The notes under the pieces were generated by a model. It had not been told where the DNA came from and searched no databases. It saw only the letters and a list, made by a program, of their open reading frames with translations. DNA of 12,580 bases from RGIG6353 sp045590615 (GTDB lineage: Bacteria; Bacillota; Clostridia; Oscillospirales; SIG627): positions 1 to 12,580 of the forward strand of contig JAZNRH010000088.1 in NCBI GenBank assembly GCA_045590615.1. Reading direction: 5' to 3'. The position numbers and the translations under genes were made by a program. Below are positions 1 through 5,784 of the stretch, piece after piece (the stretch's first letter is position 1; each line of letters opens with the position of its first letter).

Positions 1-244
1 TTCTTTCTATTTTCTTTTCAATATCTTTTATTATTGTGTCGTTATAGAGTTCATTGCATTTTTCTAATATTTCTTCTTTAAGTAAATCAAATTCAACTTT
101 TGTTTTCATATAATGAAGATTATCTAATTTATTGCTAATAGGTTCTGCACAAGCATAACACAAAATCCTATCTTCGCTTAATTCCATAGGTTCGGGTGAA
201 AGTATGCCTACTTTCTTTCCACATTTTTCACAAATATTTGCCAT
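1..244 (-). CDS. Partial zinc-ribbon protein, N-terminal part (C-terminus beyond the window)
   Basis: Read on the minus strand from an ATG at 244, this frame stays open to the window edge (81 codons). The product starts MANICEKCGKKVG and has two CxxC pairs, at residues 5-8 (CEKC) and about 29-32 (CYAC), as expected of a small zinc ribbon that binds one metal ion. The part beyond it is rich in Glu, Lys, Leu and Ile and is probably helical or coiled. A ribosome binding site (AAAGGAAG) lies about 9 bases before the ATG. A possible weak promoter is TTGACA at 308-313 with AAAGAT at 284-289 (18-base spacer). The short ribbon resembles the DUF4428-type domains of clostridial proteins, but that family assignment is a guess. 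Function unknown. Confidence 0.72.
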   Translation of the reverse strand, partial: MANICEKCGKKVGILSPEPMELSEDRILCYACAEPISNKLDNLHYMKTKVEFDLLKEEILEKCNELYNDTIIKDIEKKIER

Positions 245-420
245 ATTAACATTCTTCCTTTCAAATTATATTTATTTTTCAACATCTTTCGACAAAATTC
301 CTACTCATGTCAAGTCAGGAACAAAAATTATTCTTTTTTATTTCACTCACACCTCTTCATATCATAAAGACGAATTTCTTTAAGCGTCATGCTTTTTAAC
401 CGACACAAATCAAAGTTTTC

Positions 421-471
421 CGATGGCTTCCACGCCATCGCTTTAGAGGTTATTATAACATAAAACCAAGG
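421..471 (+). repeat. 51-base dispersed-type repeat, copy A
   Basis: This copy begins with the palindrome CGATGGC-TTCCAC-GCCATCG (421-440: 7-base-pair stem, 6-base loop) and continues through an AT-rich tail ending in AAAACCAAGG. It matches copy B at 584-633 apart from one inserted base and one substitution. Such near-identity between two intergenic copies suggests a dispersed repeat family rather than chance. Confidence 0.8.
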
Positions 472-583
472 TCGCAAGACCTTGAAAGGCGTTAGCCGTT
501 GCCTTGTCGCAACAAGGCAGTTTTAATGATAAAATGTTCTCAAAGTTAAAGACGCAAGTCTTTAATAGCAAAGCTTGCTTTGC
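467..583. repeat. Tandem array of short GCAA-loop and related hairpins
   Basis: Four clear stem-loops follow one another here. 467-484 has a 7-base-pair CAAGGTC stem with a GCAA loop. 500-519 has an 8-base-pair TGCCTTGT stem with a CGCA loop. 546-565 has an 8-base-pair TTAAAGAC stem with a GCAA loop. 568-583 has a 6-base-pair GCAAAG stem with a CTTG loop. A very short GGC-GTTA-GCC hairpin lies at 488-497. Stem sequences differ while size and loops are alike, so selection seems to act on the shape. No U-tract follows any of them, so they are not ordinary terminators. Confidence 0.7.
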
Positions 584-633
584 CGATGGCTTCCACGCCA
601 TCGCTTTGAGGTTATTATACCATAAAACCAAGG
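584..633 (+). repeat. 51-base dispersed-type repeat, copy B (50 bases)
   Basis: Second copy of the repeat at 421-471, in the same orientation. The palindrome at 584-603 is identical. The tail differs by one missing base (CTTTGAGG versus CTTTAGAGG) and one substitution (ATACC versus ATAAC). The two copies bracket the other small hairpins at 467-583. Confidence 0.8.
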
Positions 634-698
634 CCTCTTCAATAGTTTTTGACATTTTTACCCATGCAAAATCGGAATACTTCTGCTTTTGCAAAAAG

Positions 699-735
699 AT
701 GTCAGGTAGATGTCATTGTATGTCAGTCAATGTCA
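699..735 (+). repeat. Four phased ATGTCA direct repeats upstream of the replication gene
   Basis: TGTCA occurs at 700-704, 711-715, 721-725 and 731-735, each preceded by A, giving ATGTCA every 10-11 bases, about one helical turn. The array overlaps the region between the -35 and -10 of the downstream gene. This is the arrangement expected of iterons or of an autoregulatory operator. Which protein binds is not shown by the sequence. Confidence 0.65.
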
Positions 736-744
736 GTATATAAT
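716..744 (+). promoter_or_regulatory. Promoter of the replication initiator gene
   Basis: A perfect TATAAT (739-744) lies 17 bases downstream of a weak -35, TTGTAT (716-721). The predicted transcript would start near 751, just before the ribosome binding site, so the leader is very short. The ATGTCA repeats run through the spacer, so a protein bound there would compete with RNA polymerase. Confidence 0.5.
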
Positions 745-767
745 AGTAATTGAAAGGAGGGATTGAA

Positions 768-1136
768 TTGAAAACGATTTATTGTTTTGAAGATGAAAAA
801 TTTAACTCTACGTTTATCAAGGTCCCAAAAGTATTACTTTATGAGCGCAAAAAATACGGGCTGTCAATTGACGGCATTATGCTTTACGCGTTTATGCTCA
901 ACAGAGCGTCAATGTCGAAGAGGAACGGCTGGAAGGATGAACAAGGAAGGCTATACATTTTTTTCACGCTCAATGACGTTATGCAGGTTACTAACTGCAA
1001 AAAGACGAAGGCGTCAAGACTTTTGTCACAGCTTGACGAATTAAATCTGATTGAAAGAGAGCACAGGGGAATCGGAAGAGCAAACAAAATTTACGTTAAG
1101 AAACTGCTGCTCGATGATTGTGGAAAAGCTGTGTAA
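768..1136 (+). CDS. Short RepA_N-type replication initiator (N-terminal domain only)
   Basis: The 122-residue product matches the N-terminal winged-helix DNA-binding domain of RepA_N initiators of Bacillota plasmids and integrative elements. Family features seen are FIKVPKVLLYE near the start, the GLSIDGIMLYAFMLNR helix, NGWKDEQGRLYIFFTL, and the CKKTKASRLLSQLDELNLIERE recognition region ending in NKIYVKK. The start chosen is TTG at 768, seven bases after AAAGGAGG (753-760); a TTG at 750 would place the ribosome binding site inside the gene. Full-length relatives are typically around twice this size or more. Here the frame stops at 1136 inside an 11-base repeat array, so the C-terminal domain is missing. 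In another frame, an Asn/Lys-rich stretch near 1282-1316 (TVNKNNINKNK) resembles the usual linker, so this may be a decayed gene. RepA_N plasmids are known to carry their origin inside rep, which fits the repeats here. Confidence 0.7.
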   Translation: MKTIYCFEDEKFNSTFIKVPKVLLYERKKYGLSIDGIMLYAFMLNRASMSKRNGWKDEQGRLYIFFTLNDVMQVTNCKKTKASRLLSQLDELNLIEREHRGIGRANKIYVKKLLLDDCGKAV

Positions 1137-1184
1137 AACTTGTGGATAACTTGTGGAAAAGCTGTGGGAAAGCTGTGGAAAAAC
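1119..1184 (-). repeat. Six DnaA-box-like 9-mers at an exact 11-base period
   Basis: TGTG-type 9-mers start at 1119, 1130, 1141, 1152, 1163 and 1174: TGTGGAAAA, TGTGTAAAA, TGTGGATAA, TGTGGAAAA, TGTGGGAAA and TGTGGAAAA. The third, on the minus strand, is TTATCCACA, the perfect consensus DnaA box; the others are one or two bases off. The 11-base period puts every box on nearly the same face of the helix. Since 11 is not a multiple of 3, the repeat does not serve to encode a peptide repeat. The array overlaps the last codons of the replication gene. Confidence 0.75.
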
Positions 1185-1191
1185 TCGGTTG

Positions 1192-1281
1192 CGTGTTCGT
1201 GTTTGCGAAAGTCTTGAGTTCGCATTTGCAAAAGTCTCGTGTTCGTGCTTGCGAAAGTCACGTGTTCGTGTTTGCGAACAG
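1192..1281 (+). repeat. Four 23-base direct repeats (iteron-like)
   Basis: Units lie at 1192-1214, 1215-1237, 1238-1260 and 1261-1281 (the last incomplete), with core TTCGTGTTTGCGAAAGTC. Unit 2 is the most diverged. Most units contain the short inverted repeat TTCG...CGAA. The 23-base period is about two helical turns and is not a multiple of 3, which argues against a coding repeat. Their place after the RepA_N domain and the DnaA-box-like array suggests initiator-binding iterons. Confidence 0.75.
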
Positions 1282-1341
1282 TAAATAAGAATAATATAAA
1301 TAAAAACAAATAGAAAAAGATAGAACAGGAATATATATAAG
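1282..1341. other. AT-rich stretch next to the iterons, possible unwinding element
   Basis: These 60 bases are almost all A and T (AATAAGAATAATATAAATAA and an ATATATATA run). They follow directly on the DnaA-box-like and 23-base repeats, where a replication origin would place its DNA unwinding element. The right-hand end overlaps the terminator hairpin of the leftward operon, so part of the composition may come from that. Confidence 0.4.
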
Positions 1342-1353
1342 TCCTGTCCTATC
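1311..1353 (-). terminator. Rho-independent terminator of the six-gene leftward operon
   Basis: GATAGAACAGGA (1319-1330) pairs with TCCTGTCCTATC (1342-1353), 12 positions with one mismatch, around an 11-base AT loop. Read on the minus strand, the stem is followed by TTTTTCTA. It lies a few bases after the stop of the deacetylase-fold gene. Confidence 0.8.
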
Positions 1354-1359
1354 CTATCA

Positions 1360-2697
1360 CTAAAAGATAAATCTGTTTGATTTTTTTGGCAGACTGATCG
1401 TCCACGTCTGTAAACGCAGTCTGTTTGAAATGTATTTGTCCTCAAAGCTTTTTGCGTGAACCCAAGAGCCCTTGAGCTGACAGTCACGAAGCTTTGGAAA
1501 TTGGTTGAGGTTAATCTGCCACTTGTCAGGCACGGCAACGGTGTCGCTTTTACCCGACAGAACGTCGAGGGCAGCTCTCAGCCAATCGGCAGGACCTACA
1601 GTCTTATTGTTTGCCGAAAGCGAGGTGGGGAGAAACTCACCGTCAACGATTGAAGCCGACATTTCTCTGAGCTCATCCTTGGTGAGCTTAACGGGGTGAG
1701 AAATTGCGTAGGGCGTTTCAAGAAATCCATACACCTTTTCGCATTTATGCTCGGCTTTGCCGTTGAGAAAGTCACGGCACGCAAGCATTATATCGGCAAG
1801 AGAGAGGCTGTCGGGGGTAGTGACGGGAAAAAAGTCCTCGTCGAGTGCCCTTTTGAGCTCGGGTATCATATCGGGTGTGACAACTCGGTTGTCGTTTTGA
1901 TAAGCTTGGGCAATCTCCTTATAACCGACCACCTCAAAGCGAGGGTCTTTCTTGATTGTATCAAGGAAAAAGTTGAAGTTCTTTCTGAAACGTTCTACCT
2001 CTTCGTCGGAAAGTAAATCGCTGAGGATATACTCACCCGGAATATTCTCACCATTGAAATTCTGAAGGTCGGTAAAGGTGGTAACGATGTGCTTTTGTGG
2101 ATGATGATAGAATATATAAACCTCATATTTCGCCATATCTTCTATCAAGTCAAGAATATAGCTCTCATCACAGAAGGGCTCTGAAAAGATATCGAAGCTC
2201 TTGTTGTATTCAAGGCATTTTATATTGCAATACGAAACAGGTCTGCCCTTGTTGGCGTCAAAGATAAAGTCGCCGTCATAAATCGGAATACCCATATCGG
2301 CATAGCCGTAGTGAGCTACGTAGGAAACCGAGTCACCGGGTGGGCAGGCTGCATAAAATGCATCGTTGCCAAGGATACCCTTGATAATTTCGAGCGCCTT
2401 GTCCTCTTTTTCACGGAAAAGCGCCATTGCCTCGTCGAAATCGGCAAGGTCTGTGTACTCGTTAATTGTCGGGTGGTAGGAATGACAAAGAGAGTGGCTC
2501 TCTATTTCGTGATGCTTCAGCTCGTCTATTACGTCCTGCCTGCCCCATTTTACGAGAGCCTCGGCAAGCCAGCCTACAACGTTATAACAGCCCTTGTAGC
2601 CGTGAGCTCTGAGCATCTGAGCTGTATCGAGTATTCCGTCGGCACCCTTGGGGTTTACGTAATCCTCGGTATCAAAACTAATTACCAGCTTTGTCAT
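1360..2697 (-). CDS. NodB-like polysaccharide deacetylase-fold protein
   Basis: This 445-residue product is probably a carbohydrate esterase 4-type hydrolase. The N-terminus has motif 1 as SFDTED (D9, D12), and motif 2 as HSLCH (H68-H72) matches the family's metal-binding HSxxH. At the usual position of motif 3 is CPPGDS (118-123), lacking the conserved Arg, so catalysis may be altered. The C-terminal half (about 270-445) is not catalytic-fold sequence. It contains repeated helical SLADIML.A / GPADWLRAAL segments and ends in a RLRLQTWTI motif that I associate with clostridial surface or carbohydrate proteins (from memory). No signal peptide is seen. ATG 2697 is chosen over GTG 2706 because GAGG sits 8 bases before it. 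That binding site overlaps the stop of the upstream lipoprotein gene (10-base gap), so translation is probably coupled. It is the last gene of the operon. Confidence 0.75.
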   Translation of the reverse strand: MTKLVISFDTEDYVNPKGADGILDTAQMLRAHGYKGCYNVVGWLAEALVKWGRQDVIDELKHHEIESHSLCHSYHPTINEYTDLADFDEAMALFREKEDKALEIIKGILGNDAFYAACPPGDSVSYVAHYGYADMGIPIYDGDFIFDANKGRPVSYCNIKCLEYNKSFDIFSEPFCDESYILDLIEDMAKYEVYIFYHHPQKHIVTTFTDLQNFNGENIPGEYILSDLLSDEEVERFRKNFNFFLDTIKKDPRFEVVGYKEIAQAYQNDNRVVTPDMIPELKRALDEDFFPVTTPDSLSLADIMLACRDFLNGKAEHKCEKVYGFLETPYAISHPVKLTKDELREMSASIVDGEFLPTSLSANNKTVGPADWLRAALDVLSGKSDTVAVPDKWQINLNQFPKLRDCQLKGSWVHAKSFEDKYISNRLRLQTWTISLPKKSNRFIF

Positions 2698-2707
2698 AAT
2701 ACACACC

Positions 2708-3040
2708 TCAGTTAAGTGGAATTGCAGGGGTTTCGTTTTCTTCGGGAATTATTTTTGAAAGGGGAAGCTCGTTTTTATCGGGAATGATATCCGAGGGTGT
2801 TACAACCTCGCTCTCATCAATTTCGGGAGCTTCGTTCATTATTAAATCAGCGGGAATCATAGGTGTTTCCTGAGGCTCGCCAATCCAGGGGAGCTCACCT
2901 TCAACAAGGTCGATTGCCTCTTTTTGCTCTTCTGCTACCTCGTTTTTCAAGTCGTCGAGCTTTTCTTCGTCAACCTTTGTTGCCACGCAGGAAGCGAGGA
3001 CAAGGGACAGGGCAAGAACAACAAGTATTATTTTTTTCAT
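2708..3040 (-). CDS. Small acidic, proline-rich lipoprotein
   Basis: The 110-residue product starts MKKIILVVLALSLVLASC, a textbook lipoprotein signal: two Lys, a hydrophobic stretch, and lipobox LASC with Cys18 as the lipidated residue. The mature part is very acidic and rich in Glu, Asp, Pro and Ile, with repeated segments of the type 'IIP-x-E/K-N-E' (near TPSDIIPDKNELPL and SKIIPEENETPA). It looks disordered with no enzymatic motif. ATG 3040 is chosen because AGAGG lies 8 bases upstream and the signal peptide starts there. The frame is open farther upstream but that part overlaps the preceding gene. It sits between the GH36-like gene (20-base gap) and the deacetylase-fold gene. It may be a surface tether or binding partner; function unknown. 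Confidence 0.85.
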   Translation of the reverse strand: MKKIILVVLALSLVLASCVATKVDEEKLDDLKNEVAEEQKEAIDLVEGELPWIGEPQETPMIPADLIMNEAPEIDESEVVTPSDIIPDKNELPLSKIIPEENETPAIPLN

Positions 3041-3060
3041 AACGTTTACCTCTCTTAAAT

Positions 3061-4647
3061 TTAATTTTCCCAGGTGTAGAAGCTTCTTACGCCGTCGTAT
3101 TCTCTGTACCAATCGTAGTTGAATTCACGTCCGTCAGGAGTCTTGAAACGGGACATTACGTTTTGTCCAACCCACTTGGTAGGAACTGCGTTCAAGCCAC
3201 CGAGGGAAGCAATTTTGAATATTTCCTTTATCCTCTTCATTGAGTCGGGAGAAAGCGAATTGGGGATAACCGAAGCAAGAGTAACCGTGCCCGTAATTGC
3301 AGCCATTTCAAGAAAGTCAAGTCCGAGGCTGTGAGAAACCTTTTCGGTAAAGGGTGCGCAGTCAATGTCAACCATCATAAACGCATTGTTCTGAGGCAAA
3401 CGCACCAAGCTCTTGACACCCTGCTTTCTGGTAATCTCAAAGCTTCTGCCCGAGGTGTCGCCACCCGAGCGCTGACATTGATGAATACCTGCAACAAGAT
3501 GATTTACTGTGTTACAGCCGATTACGTTTGCTCCGTTGGCTGCCGTCTGGATTGTCTTGTAAAGTGTGGTAAGCATCTGAGCATTGGTTTTCGTTCTATC
3601 GTAAAAATGCCAATCTCCATCGGGATGAGGGGGATAATTGAAGTTATCGTAGGTGGTGAAATCGTGCTTAATCAGGTCGTAGCCCCAAGAGCGAATACGT
3701 GAGGTATCCTCTGCGACCTTCTCGAGCGTCCAGGGGTGCGTTGCGTCAAGTATAAAGCCTGAGCCTCCCGAGTTAACGGGGCTTTGAGCCTCTCTCGGCG
3801 CTTCGAGAGCCGTGAGCAAGGGTCTGAACCATATACCTGCAAGAGCGCCCTTCTTATGTATTCCCTCGGCTGTTTCAGCCATATCGGGAAAACGGGGATT
3901 GCCCTTGTGCCAAGGTCCTCCGTTATAGGTGCCACTCGTTGAGAAGAAGTGATTGTACTGCCAGCCATCGTCTATAATCATATGTGGCTTTTCGACCGTC
4001 TCACTGCACATCTCCATAAGATAGTCGCACTCTTCCATAACACTTTCGTGAGAAATATCTCCATAAGCCCAATACCAATTGTTTACTCCGAAAATAGGCT
4101 TTTCGGGAAGGTTAGGTTTTTCGCAAAGCATTCTGCAGAAGCGACAGGCGTCGGCATAGTGCTCACCCGTACCCTCAGCGCATACAAGCTCGGCTGCAAG
4201 GAGCTCTTCCTTGAGCTGAACGCCTGCACCACCGTTTCTGACGTCGAGCCAAAGCGTTATGCCAAAATAGTCGCACTGGAAATAAGCAAAGGCAGCTGCG
4301 CCCGTCTTTACGCCAAAGGAATTGAGTCGCTCGGAGTCATAGGTATGGAAATACCAATACATATTCACCTGAGGGGTGACTGCCGACCACGGACTTTCAA
4401 CGAGATGACGGGAAACGTCGTCTCGGTAAACGAGCAGTACGTCGGACATATCGCCTCGCCATCTCAGCTTTACTCTCTTGAGAGGACGGGAGGTGGGATA
4501 AATTGTGATTTTGCCGTTGTCAAAGCCTATTTTGTCGCTCGACTCTTCTCTGCTGTCGGGCTCTTCAAAACGAATTGGTGAGTCCTCATACTGAAAGAGC
4601 ACGCTGTCGGGCTGTCTCGTAATATCAATAAAGCTTTTCATAATCAT
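3061..4647 (-). CDS. GH36-like (clan GH-D) alpha-galactosidase-type glycoside hydrolase
   Basis: The 528-residue protein has an N-terminal beta-rich domain (about 1-180) and a catalytic TIM barrel (about 185-500). Barrel landmarks are MIIDDGWQ (223-230), the nucleophile segment DLIKHDF with D329, and RSGGDTSG with D397 as the probable acid/base, followed by TRKQGVKSLVRLPQNNAF. These match bacterial GH36-related proteins annotated as alpha-galactosidases. The exact sugar cannot be read from the sequence. No signal peptide is present, so it probably acts in the cytoplasm on imported oligosaccharides. Its ATG overlaps the upstream stop as ATGA; a second ATG at 4641 has a better distance to the GGAG site and is an equally possible start. 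The neighbouring SemiSWEET-like gene suggests linked sugar transport and breakdown. Confidence 0.85.
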   Translation of the reverse strand: MIMKSFIDITRQPDSVLFQYEDSPIRFEEPDSREESSDKIGFDNGKITIYPTSRPLKRVKLRWRGDMSDVLLVYRDDVSRHLVESPWSAVTPQVNMYWYFHTYDSERLNSFGVKTGAAAFAYFQCDYFGITLWLDVRNGGAGVQLKEELLAAELVCAEGTGEHYADACRFCRMLCEKPNLPEKPIFGVNNWYWAYGDISHESVMEECDYLMEMCSETVEKPHMIIDDGWQYNHFFSTSGTYNGGPWHKGNPRFPDMAETAEGIHKKGALAGIWFRPLLTALEAPREAQSPVNSGGSGFILDATHPWTLEKVAEDTSRIRSWGYDLIKHDFTTYDNFNYPPHPDGDWHFYDRTKTNAQMLTTLYKTIQTAANGANVIGCNTVNHLVAGIHQCQRSGGDTSGRSFEITRKQGVKSLVRLPQNNAFMMVDIDCAPFTEKVSHSLGLDFLEMAAITGTVTLASVIPNSLSPDSMKRIKEIFKIASLGGLNAVPTKWVGQNVMSRFKTPDGREFNYDWYREYDGVRSFYTWEN

Positions 4648-4925
4648 TTTTCTCCGTTAAGCTTGTCAAGGTGTCTGTTTCTGAAATAAAGAACAAGGTC
4701 TGCCGAAACCATAAGGAAGTTGAGTACGTAGAAGAAAAGCACGTACCACTTGAAGCTGTCGGCTAAAAGCTTTGCTGCTATTCCGAATATGTAACCCACG
4801 AAAATAAAGATGAGGAACATAAGGCTCTTACCCTTGGCAGTTCTGACTTTATAGGATTTAATTACGTTCATCGGCCATGACAAGCCGAAAAGCACTACCA
4901 TAAAAATTTCAAATAATTCAGACAT
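4644..4925 (-). CDS. SemiSWEET/PQ-loop-like small membrane protein
   Basis: The 93-residue product has three predicted membrane segments (about 5-23, 34-54 and 59-80), the size and topology of bacterial SemiSWEET sugar transporters, which work as dimers. The first segment has GLSWPMN (14-20), where Pro18 takes the place of the family's PQ motif (here PM). It is followed by the basic loop KSYKVRTAKGKS and GYIFGI in segment 2. The C-terminus is short and charged. AGGAG lies 7 bases upstream of ATG 4925. The start overlaps the MBL-fold gene by 8 bases and the stop overlaps the GH36-like gene, so all three are translationally linked. Sugar as substrate is inferred from family and neighbours. Confidence 0.75.
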   Translation of the reverse strand: MSELFEIFMVVLFGLSWPMNVIKSYKVRTAKGKSLMFLIFIFVGYIFGIAAKLLADSFKWYVLFFYVLNFLMVSADLVLYFRNRHLDKLNGEK

Positions 4926-5784
4926 TTACTATCTCCTTTTCTATAACATCAATCATTATACTCGTATTTAATTCAAATGCGTCTATCGGGTAATAGGGCT
5001 CGAAAATAGTGTCGTAAAACTTTTTCTTAATAAACCCCAAAACCTCTTGCTTAGTTTTTCCCTCTTCAAGCTGACGCTTGATTTCCATCGTCGTTTTATC
5101 GGTGTCAATCAGCGACTGCTCGAGATAAATTTTTGTAGTCTCTTTATCAATCAGCCCGAAGTGTGGAATGAGAAGGTTATCTATATCAAGCTCCATTGCC
5201 TTCAAAATCGACTGCCTCGTCATAGCGTAGCTAATCAGATATATGGGCATTACCGTCTTTTTACCGTCGAAAATCCCAAGCGATTCGCAGGACAAAAGGA
5301 GCTTTCTTGAGGGTGAATAGTAGGCAAGTGAGCTCTTTGTGTGACCCGGCAGGTTTATTGCCACAAAGTCAAAGCTTCCTGCTCTGAAGCTTTCACCGTC
5401 TTGGACAACTATATCAACCGTCAGCTCGTCCACCAAATCCTCGTAGCTGTCAATTCCACAGGTGTGAGCATACTTTCTGTCAAGCTCTCGCATTGCATTT
5501 TTTGCCGTCGGCTTCTTAAAGACTGCTGCATCGTACTCGCCTGCCACGATTTTGCAATCGGGGTAAAGCCTTTTTACATAGGGTGCACCAAGTGAGTGGT
5601 CGTAGTGTGAGTGGGTCAAAAATATATAATCAAGAGGCCTCACGCCCAGAATTTCCTTTACCCTCTCGCCAAGCTGATAGCCTGTAAAGGCAAAGCCCGT
5701 ATCATATAGTATTGACGTCGTCCCGTCATCTACCAAAAATCCACTGTCTCCGGGATGAATTCTTACGTCTGTTACTGTCAGCAT
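4918..5784 (-). CDS. MBL-fold metallo-hydrolase
   Basis: This 288-residue protein has the metallo-beta-lactamase signature THSHYDH (H58, H60, D62, H63) plus LPGHTKSS (H148) and IPHFG (H208) as the other metal ligands. The bridging acidic residue, normally Asp, appears to be Glu167 in SCESLG, a conservative but unusual change. Such proteins hydrolyse thioesters, phosphoesters or lactones; the substrate here is unknown. The C-terminal 75 residues are helical and charged. A GGAG site lies 6 bases before ATG 5784, inside the end of the upstream gene. The upstream stop (TAA) directly abuts the ATG with no gap, and the downstream gene overlaps by 8 bases. A lactonase or phosphodiesterase step in the same sugar pathway is possible but unproven. 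Confidence 0.85.
   Translation of the reverse strand: MLTVTDVRIHPGDSGFLVDDGTTSILYDTGFAFTGYQLGERVKEILGVRPLDYIFLTHSHYDHSLGAPYVKRLYPDCKIVAGEYDAAVFKKPTAKNAMRELDRKYAHTCGIDSYEDLVDELTVDIVVQDGESFRAGSFDFVAINLPGHTKSSLAYYSPSRKLLLSCESLGIFDGKKTVMPIYLISYAMTRQSILKAMELDIDNLLIPHFGLIDKETTKIYLEQSLIDTDKTTMEIKRQLEEGKTKQEVLGFIKKKFYDTIFEPYYPIDAFELNTSIMIDVIEKEIVNV

Larger units (their letters stand above)
245..767. other. Long gene-free region with hairpin array and phased repeats
   Basis: There is no convincing gene in these 523 bases; short open frames here are weakly coding-like and cross the repeats. Bases 245-420 are AT-rich and show only a weak imperfect palindrome around 298-321 (TTCCT...AGGAA) and a possible promoter for the leftward gene. 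Bases 421-633 hold the hairpin array and 51-base repeats described separately. Bases 665-694 contain a 7-base inverted repeat (TGCAAAA/TTTTGCA). Bases 699-767 hold the promoter and leader of the replication gene. Confidence 0.6.

Noticed and set aside
750..767. Upstream TTG start for the replication gene at 750
   Set aside because: It would put the AAAGGAGG site inside the coding region; TTG 768 has that site at a good distance.
1192..1281. CRISPR array
   Set aside because: The 23-base units are contiguous with no spacers between them.
1041..1538. 165-residue open frame on the minus strand across the repeats
   Set aside because: It owes its openness to the 23-base and 11-base repeats (TRTRDFRKHEHE-like peptide), overlaps two better genes and has no convincing binding site.
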